From positions 15,180,000 to 15,243,999 of the forward strand of contig NC_087181.1 of assembly GCF_035594125.1 (NCBI RefSeq): a stretch of DNA of 64,000 nucleotides, written 5' to 3'. Source of the stretch: Scylla paramamosain (taxonomy: Eukaryota > Arthropoda > Malacostraca > Decapoda > Portunidae). Of the stretch, positions 1 through 12,900 are shown in pieces; the first letter of the stretch is position 1, and the number at the start of each line of letters is the position of its first letter. A program made the position numbers and the translations under genes. Below the pieces are notes generated by a model that was not told where the DNA came from, made no database searches, and saw nothing but the letters and a program-made list of their open reading frames with translations.

Positions 1-179
1 TGAAGTACCACCTCCTGTGATAGTGTTCATGTATATATATTCATAGAGAAATTATTGCTTAGTGCCCTTTTCAAGTACTAGTGACAGGTGTGGATGCATC
101 TGATGTCTAGTTATAGATTTAACCAAGATTTGATGCCTCTAATGATGCATATTAATCCTGTGTACATGTGTGCCTGCAG

Positions 180-306
180 TTCTTACTCCAGCAATGTCTT
201 TCCCCACAATCTCATGACACAAGCGTGACTAACACTGGTTCCATTTTTACCTCCTTGCTCCACCCACCAGCCCCCGCCCACTACCTCTACCTCTTACATG
301 CCCAAC
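180..306 (+). other. Possible upstream exon
   Basis: Between acceptor tgcctgcag and donor gtaagt (307) one frame is open across all 127 nt (phase 0 in, phase 1 out). It contains HDTSVTNTGS and a Pro-rich end. It might be an upstream exon of the + strand C1-domain gene. No domain is recognised. Confidence 0.2.
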
Positions 307-390
307 GTAAGTAGTGCCAGGCCGCCCCCTCAGCCCAAGGAGCCAAATATTACCCAGCGTGCTAGATGTGTCATAAACTGGTGCCTTACT

Positions 391-489
391 ATTTATTTAT
401 TTATTTATATTTATATTTATTTATTTATTTTATTTATTTTATTTATTTTATTTATTTATTTATTTGTTTATTTATTTATTTTTTTTTCT
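391..489. repeat. (TTTA)n/(TTTAT)n microsatellite
   Basis: About 100 bp of interrupted ATTT/ATTTT units, directly visible. Confidence 0.9.
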
Positions 490-704
490 TGTTGTTTTCA
501 CTCTTGTCTCTGATCCCTTGCAGTTATTAAAATCTCAGGTAATATGCGTGACGTGTGATTATTTGCTATTTTGTTCTCTTTTGTTCACTTTATTTGTCTG
601 TCTTGGAACATTTTGGGTTATCATTTTACTGAATTGTATTGTTCTCCATTTCCATATTGCTGTTTTCCTGTGTTAAAGTGTTGATTTTGTTTACTTGCTG
701 CAAG

Positions 705-755
705 GGAACAGTGCCAACAGTAAAACGCATTGGGACTCTTCCTGTAGGAATTCAG
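705..755 (+). other. Possible small upstream exon
   Basis: A 51-nt segment after tgctgcaag reads GTVPTVKRIGTLPVGIQ in an open frame and ends CAG before GTTTTT, a weak donor. The peptide looks protein-like and would fit an exon of the same + strand gene. The acceptor and donor are both below average. Confidence 0.2.
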
Positions 756-3700
756 GTTTTTTTCAAGAATATTTTAATAGGAAAATTACCTCTTTCCTCT
801 TTCCTGATAGTTTGCTTACTAATTTAGACTTAAACAACAAAAAATCAACCATTACTTGGTACGTACATATTTAAAGGTTTCCATTTGTGTTGTATTTTCA
901 TAGAATGTTATTTTAAAAAGGAAACTTTGGTTTTTAAACAAATTGGTTATTTTTTAAACAAATTGGTTATTTTCTATCACCACTGCTTAGGACTCATAAC
1001 CTTGATGGAGGCAACCTGGGCTCTACTACAGTGGTGAAGGATGCAGGCTCTGTCTCATTATCCTGTGTATTTTTGATACACAGGTTTTTTATAACATTAC
1101 AAAGTTTGTTCACCAAAATTACTTCGTTCACAACAAAGCATCTCATGAAAGTTAAGTGGTGGAGCTTTTACATCCTGCTTCACCTCAGCCCAGGCCAGAT
1201 CCTCCACAGCAGTGTGCCAAGGCACTGCCCAGAGAGATTTCTGAGCTTCTTGCCTACAAAGCATAGTAGAGATGCATACAACTATCCTAGCCAAATGAAA
1301 ATTTGTAACTATGTGCATAATGAACAAGGATGAATAAGGTTTAATTGATCAGACAGCTGTTGCTTTCAGGTTAAATGATCAGGCTGTTTAACAAAGTATC
1401 AGAATATACATTTATTTAGCATATTGTTTTGATTGAGACTCAAACTGAAGTAACTGATAAGTTCTTAAAATTTATTGCTTTTTGTATGCTATTGCTTTTT
1501 CTAATCCTAATAATTGGTTATGGTGAAATAATTCATGTATAGCTATGCTTTCGTTTTCCTCTGGGTTCATTGGGATAAATCTTTCTGGTGGAAATCAAGT
1601 TCATTAATCCTCACATGAATCTGAATCCAAACCTTATTTGATTTACACTTTGATCTCACATTTGCTGGCCTTCCCTAAACACTTGAGTGTCAGTTTGTGA
1701 AAACATTTCAATGTGCTTCCCTCTCTCTACTTCTTTCTTTACTGACTCCACCCTTAATCTTCTTGTCTTTTTCATCATTAACTTCAACTGCCACTCCTGT
1801 GCCTTGGATGTTGTGTCGCGGTGAGTTGCCTTGGTCTCGTGTGTCTTGCTTGTGGTGGAATGCTGTAGTGGGTGCTAGTGGGATGTGGCCCACCAGTGTG
1901 GCTGTACTGCATGGGCCTTGACCGTCTGGTGCATTACATATGTCTCTTCCACTTTCTTTCTCTTACTGCTATAAAACTTACACATACGTAACATTAGAAA
2001 TAAAAATACTTACTATTTGTGACTGACTTCACCTGTATTGATTTATGAGAGGTAGGCAGTCTTAAGTAAATCCTCACATTACTGTGTAAATAACAGATTT
2101 GTGTGGTAAGGGAAGTTGATCATGTCCTGCAATAATCACACATAAGAATTCTTATGTAGTGTAGCATTTGTATACATTATTTCTGCAACACCTGATTCAA
2201 GGTGAAGGTGATTGCATGACTTATCCAAGCTGCTTGTGGGTAAGGTGCTGAGTGACGCTTCACATGAGTATGAGCAACTTGTGTTCACCATCATCTGCAT
2301 CATCACAATCATCATTGTTTTGTAAGCAAGCAAATAATCAGCTGTGTACTTTGAAAAGTACAAATTAAAGTATGTTTCTACAAAATAGTGGTTGAATGTA
2401 TAGTTAACAGGATACTAGATACACAGTCTGGCATTGCTTCCATTCATGCTGGGCCTTTTGCTGGCTGCACTAGATGCTGTAAGTAGCTGTCAGAACAAGC
2501 AAATAATAATCACATAGCTTTCAAAGCACTAGAATGTTTGTTTCCTCCTGCAGAAACAGGATGTTAAGATAACAGTATATTGGTTGAGGATTGGCTAAGT
2601 AAGGATCAGCCATCATCCACATAATGTCATGCTATCACTAGGGTGCACAGTAATTAATGCAGTGTAAGTGAAAATGAAGCTGTAGAGTGTTGTGTAGTTT
2701 GTATCAGAGAAGCACTAAAGGAGGAAACATTGCTTGTACCATAGTGAGTCTGATGAGATGTATTCCAATTATATGCACATCAATATAGTCTGGTGATACC
2801 TGATTGATACTGTAGACAAGTAATGACTTGTAGCACCTTCTCAAACCATCAGATGATGAATTATTTGATTAACATGCTTGTTTATCTCTTTGAACTTTGT
2901 TACAAAGAAGGCTATGACAGATTCCTACATCTGCTTCAGGCCACATATTATTATTATTAAGCAGGTAATGAGTAATAATGATATTGGCAAAATAAAATGA
3001 AAACTATATCACTGATGGTATTATCTCAATCATATTTAATGCTAGAGCAGCATAGCCAAGGCTGACCAAATTACTTGGTGGTCATGCTGGCTTGTGGTAA
3101 GCCCCTTGAGTACCTTGTGTGTCGTGCAAGGGATTCAGTTTCCACTTGGTCCTTCTCTTGTTTTAAGACAAGTTATTGAAAGAAAAGGGGCTATCAAAAT
3201 TGCCTTGTTCCTTGCAAGAAAACGGCTAGGTTCCAAGAGGTTATGTTGATGTGCCTTGTAACCATACAGTGTTGCTCATTTAAGCTTAGTTTCAACCACA
3301 AGCCATCTTAGGGTTGAGCTAACTATTAATGCTCAGAAATATACCAGATGACACATATACATGCAGAGAGGCAGCCAGTTCATCATCTAATACTTACCTG
3401 CTTTCTTTGATATATAAGCTAAAATATTTTGTGGCTGAAATACTTAATATTGTGACATCCCATTCACTTCACTTGTGGATCATGTAAAGGGATCCCCTGT
3501 TGATTGGATTGCATTTTTATATCATAACCTGTAGTGCCCTTCATTAATAGTACTTGGTTTGCTTTGGGATTTGAGGTAAACCTGCCACATGTCACTGAGG
3601 TTTGTGTATCAAAGCTTATTTCTAACTTTTGAGGACCTGCTTTGCTTTGCTTAGCTCATCATTCTGGGAGTAATGGATTCTCTTCTGTTAATATTCCACT

Positions 3701-3845
3701 AACATTTATATCTTTGCTGTAATTGTTCTTGTATTACAGTGTATTTCTTGCTCACTTCTAGTATATTCCTTCTGTATATTTGTGCTACATATACAGAAAC
3801 ACTGAAATGTACACATATTGAGTAGGTTTTCTTACATAACATACC

Positions 3846-3847
<2 letters not shown>

Positions 3848-3907
<60 letters not shown>
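3848..3907. repeat. (CA)n microsatellite at a splice acceptor
   Basis: About 30 uninterrupted CA units. The run ends four bases before the CAG acceptor (3911-3913) of the exon at 3914, so it takes the place of the usual polypyrimidine tract. Confidence 0.95.
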
Positions 3908-3909
<2 letters not shown>

Positions 3910-3913
3910 ACAG

Positions 3914-6020
3914 TTGTGTGGGGTCACTGCAGGGCTGCTGTCAGTGCCATCCGGGGCCGGGGGTGACGCGGGTTCCACTCGGTCATCCCTCAGCGATGCC
4001 TCAGCCATCAGCGGGTCCTCCACACGTACTTACGTCAATGAGGCATCAACGCTCATCATTGAAACCAGCGAGAACGGTGTATTCAAGTTAGTATGCTTGT
4101 TAAGCTGGTGTTCTGTTTCTTATGAGTGTATTAAAGTGCTGATTTTTGTTTTATCCTGTGATTTATGGGATATTTGGATTTACTTATGAATTTATTCAAG
4201 TTACTATGCTGTTTTTATTCACAAGTTCTAGTGTTATTTTTGTATATACTTCATAATATATGAAAAACAAGATTACATTTATGGGTTTTATTTCTGTATC
4301 TCATTTAGATCATAATCTCATCATCTCTAATTCATGTAGACCATAGCTTCAAACTTTTGAATACTCTTAGCATTTTCTGAGTGCAACTGCATCTTTTACT
4401 TAGTGGTATATTATTATGTACATCATAAACTGTAGATATAAGATTTTCTTCCCAAATAAATATCCATGATATTTTTTGTGTACATATTGTGGAATTATTT
4501 GTGTATTTCATTGTATGATTCCATTTGTTTTAACTGGTTGGACTTGCATCTCTTCTCTAGGCACTACCTCATCCCTTTATCACTGCAGCAGAAGAGCAAA
4601 TGGAGGAAGAAAGGCTTGAAGCTTCACATATTTGGGGAACACACCTTCATAGCCAAGCATATGTCCAGGTAACTCATTGTTTAAAGTTCTTGGGAATTGT
4701 TGTTTTCCACCCAGACTATTCTGACTGATCTGATTCACTATTTTGTCATCTTGCTGCCTCTTGTTCCAGTGCAAGCAAGAGGACATAGATTTCTCCCATA
4801 GGCGACACAACCACTTATCACAAAACATTGCATTTGGTGACCTCCTTCCTCCCTCAGCTCAACACAGTGTGAGGTGTGCCAGAAGACCTTAGGGCGGAGA
4901 TTTGGCAAGCAGGGTTACATATGCCGGGATTGTGGCTACAAGTGTCACAAGCCGTGCCACGTCAAGACAGAGATCACCTGCCCTAACTCCACTGTCAACA
5001 ACATGGATCTGTGAGTACCCTGGCAGACATACTCCTTCACCCCTTCACTCCCTGTGTTGCTTATTTCTTGCTTGATGTTCATTGTGCCTGTAGTTTTTTC
5101 TCCTGACTAAATCAAGGGTGGGAATTGATTGATCAAGGTAAACAATAGTAACAGAGGTTTGCTTACTTCTTGCTTGGTGTTTGTTGTGCCTGTAGCCTCT
5201 TATGACTAAATGCAGGGTGGGAATTGATTTATAGAGGTGTACAACAGTAATGAAGGTTTGTTGCTCAAATACCTAGTTTCAGGATTGATAATTTGATAAA
5301 AAAAATTTTGGTGGTGAAACGATATATTTTTCACCGCCATTGGTTTCTGATTAATGATGAAGTGGAACTAGCAGTAATATTACACTGAGTCACAATGGAA
5401 TCCCCCACACTGAGCCTTACTCTGAAATGCTTCTGTGCTGCACCTTCACTACACTCAAAAGGTTGTATTTGAAGTTACAAGGTTATTCAAAAGGCTCTGG
5501 TTGAAATTACATGGATTTTTAGATATGTTTTTATGGTTCTGGTCACAGATTAGCAAGACCTCTAACTGGAGAAACACACTTGAGAACATGGTTAATCATG
5601 TGTGTGGCCTTGGAAAAGAATCATGGTGAGAGAGCAAAGCGTTTCAGAATACAGATGACTTTTTGGTGAGGTTGGCACTGTTGCCCTGCAAAGGTTTTTA
5701 TTCAGAAGCTGGGTAATGCCACTTCCCTATTTATCAACTGATTGATCTGAATATTTACCCCATCCTGTGCATTGCATTGTCCTCACAGTGCAGCTGCTTA
5801 TGGAATTTTCTCCAGTTTGATACCTCATGCAGTGTGTGTAGTGGGGCTCACTTGATCACTAATTGGTATGCACTGATGGCAACACATTGGTGTCACAGGG
5901 GTATGGTGTGCACTGGTAGAAAGCTGCACCACAAGTAAGTATTTGTTGTGCTGCACCAACAAGCATGAGCCTCCAGCACCTCTTGACAGTCAATAAAAGT
6001 CCTCAGCATCATGTTCATCT

Positions 6021-6053
<33 letters not shown>

Positions 6054-6779
6054 TAGTGAAATTAGATGAGATTTTTCTCTTTTCATCTTTATCTTTTGTG
6101 TGATATATTCCTTGATGAATTTTGTGTAGATGTAGACATTAGATTGATTCAATTTCAGCATTGGCATGGCTAATGCAGTCAGATCCTGTAGCTGAAAACA
6201 AGTCCAGGCACTGGTTTCAGAAAAGCCAGACAAGGCCATAAAGGATGCAGTCTGTTGCTGCCATAAACTAGGGATATGTTAGACTACAGTAGAATGACCT
6301 GTAGAATATAGGATTCTGCGCTTGGTTCAAAGCCAAGAGGATTTCAACTTGAATCCTGGAAGCTTTATTTTTAGACCAGTGAGAAGATATTTTGATTGCA
6401 CAAACTTTATGATGTATTACAGGTCACACTAGGAAGCAAATTCTAGGCTGTTTCGCACAAACTTTATGATGTATTATAAGTCACACAAGGAAGCAAATTC
6501 CAGGCTGTTTGTCATACACTGGGTAGAATCATGTTAACTTGTACACACCTTTGTATACCTAGCATGTCAGTTTGCATGCATTTATCAATGTGAATACATT
6601 GAATGATTATCTTCGACTTAAAAAATGTATAGATATAGTGTGTTTTATCAAATTTTACCTTTAGAAATAACATGAGGCACTCCAACTTTCTCAATTAACT
6701 GGGACATGCACCCCACAGGCTGTGAGGGATTTGTAGGCACACTGTGTACTGTTTAGTGACTTTAGTGTCTGTGTGTGTG

Positions 6780-6867
<88 letters not shown>

Positions 6868-9800
6868 GTAGCTTGACTAGTCTGTAGCACGTCACCTCAG
6901 TGGTATGACAACTAACGTGTGTTTTGGTTTCTTGTCTTTCTAACTGCATGCAGCGTGACTGTTGGAGACGAGGGCAGGGAGGCCTTTGCCGGGAAGCGTC
7001 TTAGGTGTTCCCAGACCCTTGCAGGCTCCCCTTACAAATCCCTTCCTACTATTATTGAAAACTCAGTCACTGATGCTCCTAAATGTGACCCTTCCCTTAA
7101 CCCTAAAAATGGAGCCCCTTCTCTGGACCCCAAACCAGAGGAAGGTGGCAGCAACAGCAATAATAACCAGACCAGTTATATGGCCAAGGTGCAACGTTCA
7201 GTTTCCTTTGGTCAGGAGAGAGTCAGGCCCATAATCACTATTCACTGTGAAAGGCTGGACTCTGCTCTCCCCCCTCCGTCACCGTCACGCCCCCCTGCCT
7301 CCCCTGCTGTGATGGATATCCTCCTGCCTGTTCTTAAAGTGGAAAGTTGTGAGAGTGATGCAATGCAGCAGAGATGAGGCCAAAAAACTTTTATATTAAA
7401 CTAGAAAAGTTTTGTTAGCTGTGAAGTTAACCAATATACTTTTTCTTGTCTTTTTTTTCCTTGTTGCAGTATTTTGTTACCTATGAACTATTGCTCTTCA
7501 TTTCTATTAGTTCAGATTTTTCTTGGCCATGAATAGCAACATAAATTCCTCCATCTCCTTTCTTTCTTAACCCTTAGACTGAGAATGTCTTAAGAATATG
7601 GTCAACTTTACTGCTTCCCATCTCTTCCTCTTACTCTCACACCTGCCACTCTTTTCTCCCCTTTCACCTCCATGTCTGCCCTTCCTTCATTTCCTCTTCC
7701 CACTTTCATGGCTGGGCAAGTGTAAAGTAGCTAAAAACATTAATCTTGTTGTTGTTCAGCTTCATAAATGTTTCACAGGCCACAAGGTCTACATATGTGT
7801 AGCTTAAATTACTGTTTTGTATTATTTATATATGTTTTACAGCACTTTTCTATTCAGACATAATATTTGAGTGAATCTTAAAGTAATTACATGAGCTATG
7901 ATAGAACTGTAGTAGAGAGTAAGCTGTGCAGGATGTGTGGAGAATGAGAAAAAGTAAAGAAATTGATATTATAGAAGGTGACATGAATCAGTAAAGGATA
8001 ATCTAGTAAGTCACTTATCAATAGTACAAGAAAATAGCATGTGTTATGATGCAAGTTTGCTGTGTGATAATAGAATAGTAACACATTTCACTATGTAGGT
8101 TTGTGTAAAATTATACTGCTGAAAACTGTATGTTACCTTGAGTTTGATATGTTTTGACTCAGGCATAGAACATGGGAATGCTGTGAGTGACGGGTTAAGT
8201 GTTCTTGTGAGAGAGTTTAAAGGCTTCTGTGATTAAGGCTTAAGATCTGTAATGCTGATGGATTACTAGGGATAAACAAGGCTATACATGACAATACTGC
8301 ACCTGTGTCAGTGTAATTATACATTCAGAAAAATCAAGGCAGTTTACTTACTACTGTTTGATATTTTTTTTCCTTTTTATTCAGAAGAAATTTGTTCATT
8401 CCCTGAATGATGTGTCTTAACTTGATTCATATATGTGAGTGTAGTCACAAAACTCCTATACCACCACTGAAAACAAAAATGAGGATTTCATACAAGGAAG
8501 TTCAGTTTTGGAGGTGACAAGTTACTTCTGTTTGGAAATCGTTCAAATCAGAAGGTTCCCCAGCACAGGAAACTCTTGCTATACCTGACCTAACTGTTTC
8601 CATGTATCACTTAGTGCTCCCATAATGTGCTATATTCATTCCATAGATTTCTAAATGTAGCTGCATGCAAGTCCTGTCTGACTGTTTTTTTTTTGCTCTT
8701 TTTATAAGAATGCATATTTGGTGCAGGAATTGACCTAACATTAGATAAGTGCAAAGAATATCAAAATTAAGATTATCATGACACATGTTGATGCTCAGTT
8801 GTTAAAAATTAGTATTTCATGCTTGTGTGTGAACTCATGATTTTTTAATGCTCTTTAGTATCTGCTTTCTTCCTCTTGAATCACAACCCACAGCGGAGAT
8901 TGCAACCATTATCAATTTATTTATTTCAATATACTATGCACATTTTCTTTACAAATTACTTATGAAATACTTGTACATTGATAAAACTTAAGCCTGTTAC
9001 ATCCTCCATTCCAAACATTTCCTACAAACATGATGGTATAGCAAGAGTTTACTTTCCAGATGAATGGATGAGACAGTAGACTACTCCTTACATTAGAATG
9101 CTCAAGCAGAAATGCTAAACATACTTCCAAAAGAATGAAGCCATTGGTTACCTTGTATTAGTATTCAAAATAATTGCTAGTGTGAATTCAAGAAGCTGTT
9201 AATCAAAGCAGTGTATTGCCTTATCTCTTTAGTTACTCCTTGCCAACATTGCCAGTACCTTCACAGACTGACTACATTTCCCTCCATATGGTGATGATAG
9301 AGGCCATTATGTAGTGTTAAGCTGCCTGAATATCTAAATGGAAGGCTAAGCATAAAGTTACTGCAGCTTCCTAGTTCCCATGCCTGAGTAATGATTAGGA
9401 AAACTACCTGAGTGAGAGTGTTGAGTGAAGCCTCTGGAACATTAGGTCCTTAAGTTATAAGTCATTTCATGATGATATTTCTCCCCCACTGAATGCCACT
9501 GTCTGAGGACCTTTGAGGTAACTAATTAGTACCAAAATCCTTTGCTTATTTTGGTTTAATAATGCATTGGTTAGTTTTAAGATGCTTTGTTTTGGTGAAA
9601 TCTCATAATGCTTCATATTTGTTGTTTTTAATGATTAATAGTCTATTAGTGATCGTAATGAATCTCGTCTAGACTCATTTATAGTATATTACCGTTGAGA
9701 AAGCCCCTTATTTCCTCCTAGTGCAAATCAAAGTAAATCATCCAGTTTTGAAGGAATTAATGTTACTTGCATGCAAAGTAAATAAAAGTTATGCATGTAG

Positions 9801-9974
9801 TAAAAACTCCTCTCAAAAGATTCTTAATTTCTATCCCTCCCTGAAAAAGATAGTTTACTACCCCAAGCATTTGTCTCTACATGTCAGTAATCCCAGTGTC
9901 ATCCCTCCAGGGAGTATGTGCGGGACCCCAAGGAGGAGCGGCGGGCATGGCTGAAGAAGACCAAGACCACATGA
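3914..9974 (+). CDS. C1-domain protein, 3' part of gene (PDZD8-like candidate)
   Basis: Exons read 3914-4086, 4561-4668, 4858-5010, then a terminal exon at 9911-9974 (alternative at 6954-7377). All introns are phase 2 with GT..AG borders. The product has a Ser/Gly-rich stretch, a conserved-looking block (RTYVNEASTLIIETSENGV, then HYLIPLSLQQKSKWRKKG), and a complete C1 zinc finger spanning the last two shared exons: H-x12-C-x2-C-x14-C-x2-C-x4-H-x2-C-x7-C, beginning at HTFIAKHM. C1 domains bind diacylglycerol/phorbol ester or act as protein-interaction zinc folds. With the 9911 exon the protein ends EYVRDPKEERRAWLKKTKTT. The block before the C1 domain recalls PDZD8, an ER-contact-site lipid-transfer protein (SMP-C2-PDZ-C1), but this is from memory. 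The SMP and PDZ exons would lie left of the window. The C1 call is firm; the family name is a guess. Confidence 0.7.
5059..5262. repeat. Tandem duplication, about 102 bp x 2
   Basis: The segment from gcttatttcttgcttg (5059) recurs from 5161 with substitutions and small indels. Shared landmarks are gtgcctgtag and gggtgggaattgatt. It lies in the intron after the C1 exon. Confidence 0.85.
6399..6512. repeat. Tandem duplication, 57 bp x 2
   Basis: cacaaactttatgatgtatt is found at 6399 and again at 6456. Each copy runs to aggctgttt with few differences. Confidence 0.9.
6769..6866. repeat. Compound (TG)n(TCTG)n(TG)n microsatellite
   Basis: A short TG run, then about eight TCTG units, then about 27 TG units. 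It lies just upstream of the alternative exon at 6954. Confidence 0.95.
6954..7377 (+). CDS. Alternative 3'-terminal exon of the C1-domain gene
   Basis: An acceptor (tgcatgcag) is followed by an open frame to TGA at 7375-7377. The upstream C1 exon ends in two bases (CT at 5009-5010). Joining these to the C at 6954 gives Leu and continues VTVGDEGREAFAGKRL, so the phase matches. The 140-residue tail is Pro/Ser-rich and disordered-looking, with a basic patch (AGKRLRC) and the segment YMAKVQRSVSFGQERVRP. It would replace the short EYVRDPKEE... tail encoded at 9911-9974. The long TG/TCTG repeat at 6769-6866 ends about 90 bp before the acceptor. Use of this exon is inferred from phase, acceptor and open frame only. 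Confidence 0.5.
9911..9974 (+). CDS. Short 3'-terminal exon of the C1-domain gene
   Basis: Acceptor ccctccag precedes GGAGTATGTG. The first G completes the Leu codon begun at 5009-5010, and the frame runs EYVRDPKEERRAWLKKTKTT to TGA at 9972-9974. It gives a charged 21-residue tail after the C1 domain. The sequence after the stop is GC-rich and then AT-rich, as expected of a 3' UTR. Confidence 0.55.
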
Positions 9975-12900
9975 GGGCGGTGACTCCCCCTCCAAGTAGA
10001 TTTCTCAGCAGCGCCGTCGGATTAGGTTTACGTTTTGTTGTGTTTTAAAGTCTTGTGGCTGTGTGTGTGACTGATTGGTGCAGGAGTGAGTGTTCTGCTG
10101 CTCTCTCTGCCCCAATGTCCATGTGTGTGTTTACTCTGAGGTGTGGTTTGGCTGTGTACTGTAATGCAATGATTAGGATGTGCGTTCATGTTGCACGTAA
10201 GTGGAAACATCCTTTCCTGGCCCTCATTTCCAGTACTTGTTCAAGAAATTCCGTCATTATCATAGTTGTCATCAGAATCATCATATATTGTCATTTTAAA
10301 AGTCAGCACAGCAAAGAGATGTCCACAGCTCAGTAGTAAATGTGAAAGTGAAATTTAGTGATCACCTAATATCTCCAAGATTACCTCTCTCTCATCCATT
10401 CAAGTCTCCCAAAAGTTTTAAGCATTGATATAGGAAAATATTGCAACATACTGTACTCACATGTGCACAAGCCTGTGTTAGTAAGAGAGGTTATTCCAGA
10501 ATATCTTTCCTTGATCAAAGCTTGAGCAATATTCAAAATAATGGAACATGGTCAATAATAAACTTATTATAATGTTTGTGTATGTGTTTGTGTGTGTCTG
10601 TGTGTGTCTGTGTGTGTGAGGTGCACATGAGAGATAGGAAGCTTGCAAGCTGCGACACATGATAAAAAAAATATTTCACAGTAATATCCAAAAAATACAT
10701 AATGGATCAGGGACTCCATTAGCTTCTATGCAAGCCATTTGCATATTAATTCTGAGGTTTATTTTTAAAACCTTTTGGTCATCTTTAGCGAATCACCAGC
10801 CAGTAATACATTGAGTCAAGTACAGGACACATTATAGTTACACTTGTAATGGAATGTTGCTTGACCTCTGAAGCATTACTATATTGTGTAAGTGTTACCC
10901 ACACAAAAGAATCACATTTTCCCTAAAATAGAAAAAAAAATTATTGTTGACAAACTGAAGTAAAAACAAAACCATCCAAAGCATTTTGAGTGGTGCATAA
11001 TTGATAACTTTTGATATCTCAAAAGAATTAGTATATTGTTGTGGCTGTCACCAGATGCACCTTTAACAAGTAACAAGATTAAATTCACCCTTGAGATTTT
11101 GCCACCATAGGACCACAAATCCCCAGCAGGCGTCACGCAGCATTGGATCCATTACATTTCCACTGTGTCCTCTTACAGACACGCCCTCTGCTCCCCCACA
11201 CTCTCACAAAGCGATGAGTCTTGGTAAGTTTCTTATGTGATTTAATGCAGTGCTGTTTTTACATTGAATATCTAAAGAGTATCAATGTTGCATGTGTCTC
11301 ATGCAGCTTTTCCAAAAATACTAGGTAGTGTCACAAATCCAGCCATATTTCCATTTTATGTATTTTTGGTATAGACAATGAAACCCACATTGAAGTACGT
11401 GGCAGGAGAGCTTGTAATGCTTGAAAATACAGAGATCTGAGAGTGAGGGTGGGAGGCAGCTGGGTAGCTTCAAAGGGAGAGAGATGAGGACAGTGACAAA
11501 ATTCCTAATCTGCTGAAAGATCTTTGGACTCCCATGAGGAAAACAGTTGATTTTTGGAGAGGATGAACTTGAGAGCAAATTCTTGTGTATGATGTTTTGC
11601 AGTCCTGGAATGTTGAGAAATGGCTAGCATACTGTAAGGGTGTACCTAACTTTTCTCTGGAGTTAATTTTGTCATGAAAATTGCTCTAGCTAAGCTTGTA
11701 GGTGAAAGTAATAATATCTCGCATCTATATTAGCATTAATGGTGAGTCTTCTTAACTACACATGTTTCCTAAGAGCTGTGAATGAATAGTTTACACATTA
11801 GATATAAAAAATTCAGTGGAATGCAATAATATTTATGATGTAATATTTTATTTTGTGGAATGATAGATGCTTAAGGCAAATGTGAAAGGAGCCTTCCAGT
11901 ACTTTACATAAGAGATTTAGAGATACTATAATGCAGAGCTTGTGGTGTGAAGACTTGGTCAGCGCTTGTGATTGTTGCTGCCGCTGCTGCTGCCACTGCT
12001 GACGAGTGATAAAGGGTTGTCAGGAATGTGTGAGTGTGTGTCTGTGTGTGTGTGTGTGTGTGTGTGTACATGTAGCACATACCATAGTAGTAGTAAACTT
12101 CAGTCTTTACAGGGTTAAAACCTCATCACAGATTCTGTACTTACTTTAACATTATATTGTTAATTGGTTGTTTGCCTTACAGAAGCAACATTCACCATAT
12201 TTTTTCTGGAAGTCATTACATTTTAGATCTCGCCCATACTCACTGAACCAATTAGCAAATGGTCCTGCAGAGACATGCAAACATTGATGTAGGCTGTAAG
12301 TAAATGTTCATGTATCAAGCAATGTATGCAACACTTTTATCATTGTCTTGCCCCGGTACTGTACCTTTCCTCAACACATCCATGAAGTACTATCACACGA
12401 GCCTCTTCACCAGCACTGTGTCCCTTGATGTGTTGCAGGTAACTTGGATGTGGCAGGGAGAGGTGTAACTGTAGCTAACCATTTCCCTTGAAGTAAACAC
12501 TGGCATGTTATTGTCACTCAGCTTCACACACTGCCCCAAAAGATGTAGTGTCTACATTAGGTATGAGGGTGATGTCCCCTCAAGAAGGGCAGCTGAGGCA
12601 AGTTACCTGAACATTTTCAGAGACTCACTGCTGCCTCAGATATGATAGTGCTTTTATAATGCTCTGTGTGCCCTGTCAGGGGAAAAGCAACATAATTACT
12701 ATATGGTGTAACCTAGAACATGTGGCAAAAAATTTTGGTATTAGAGATTTTGTATAAATGCAATTTTTTCTTTTTGTTTATTGGCAAGACATTGGAAAGG
12801 TTTTAATTTTCGTATTGGTCCTGCATGTGTGTGCATATGTGCAAATCTGCAAAGTCTGCTATTGGCAGTTCACATAGATCACCAAGCAACCAGCACTGTT

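Larger units (their letters stand above)
1..3913 (+). other. Probable intron(s) of the C1-domain gene
   Basis: AT-rich sequence with no convincing long coding exon apart from the two weak candidates at 180-306 and 705-755. It holds a TTTA/TTTAT tract (391-489), a short 22-bp tandem repeat around 930-973, and a (CA)n run ending just before the exon at 3914. Confidence 0.5.

Noticed and set aside
7598..7807. Pro/Leu/Ser frame after the 6954 exon
   Set aside because: T/C-rich non-coding stretch past a stop codon; no splice signals.
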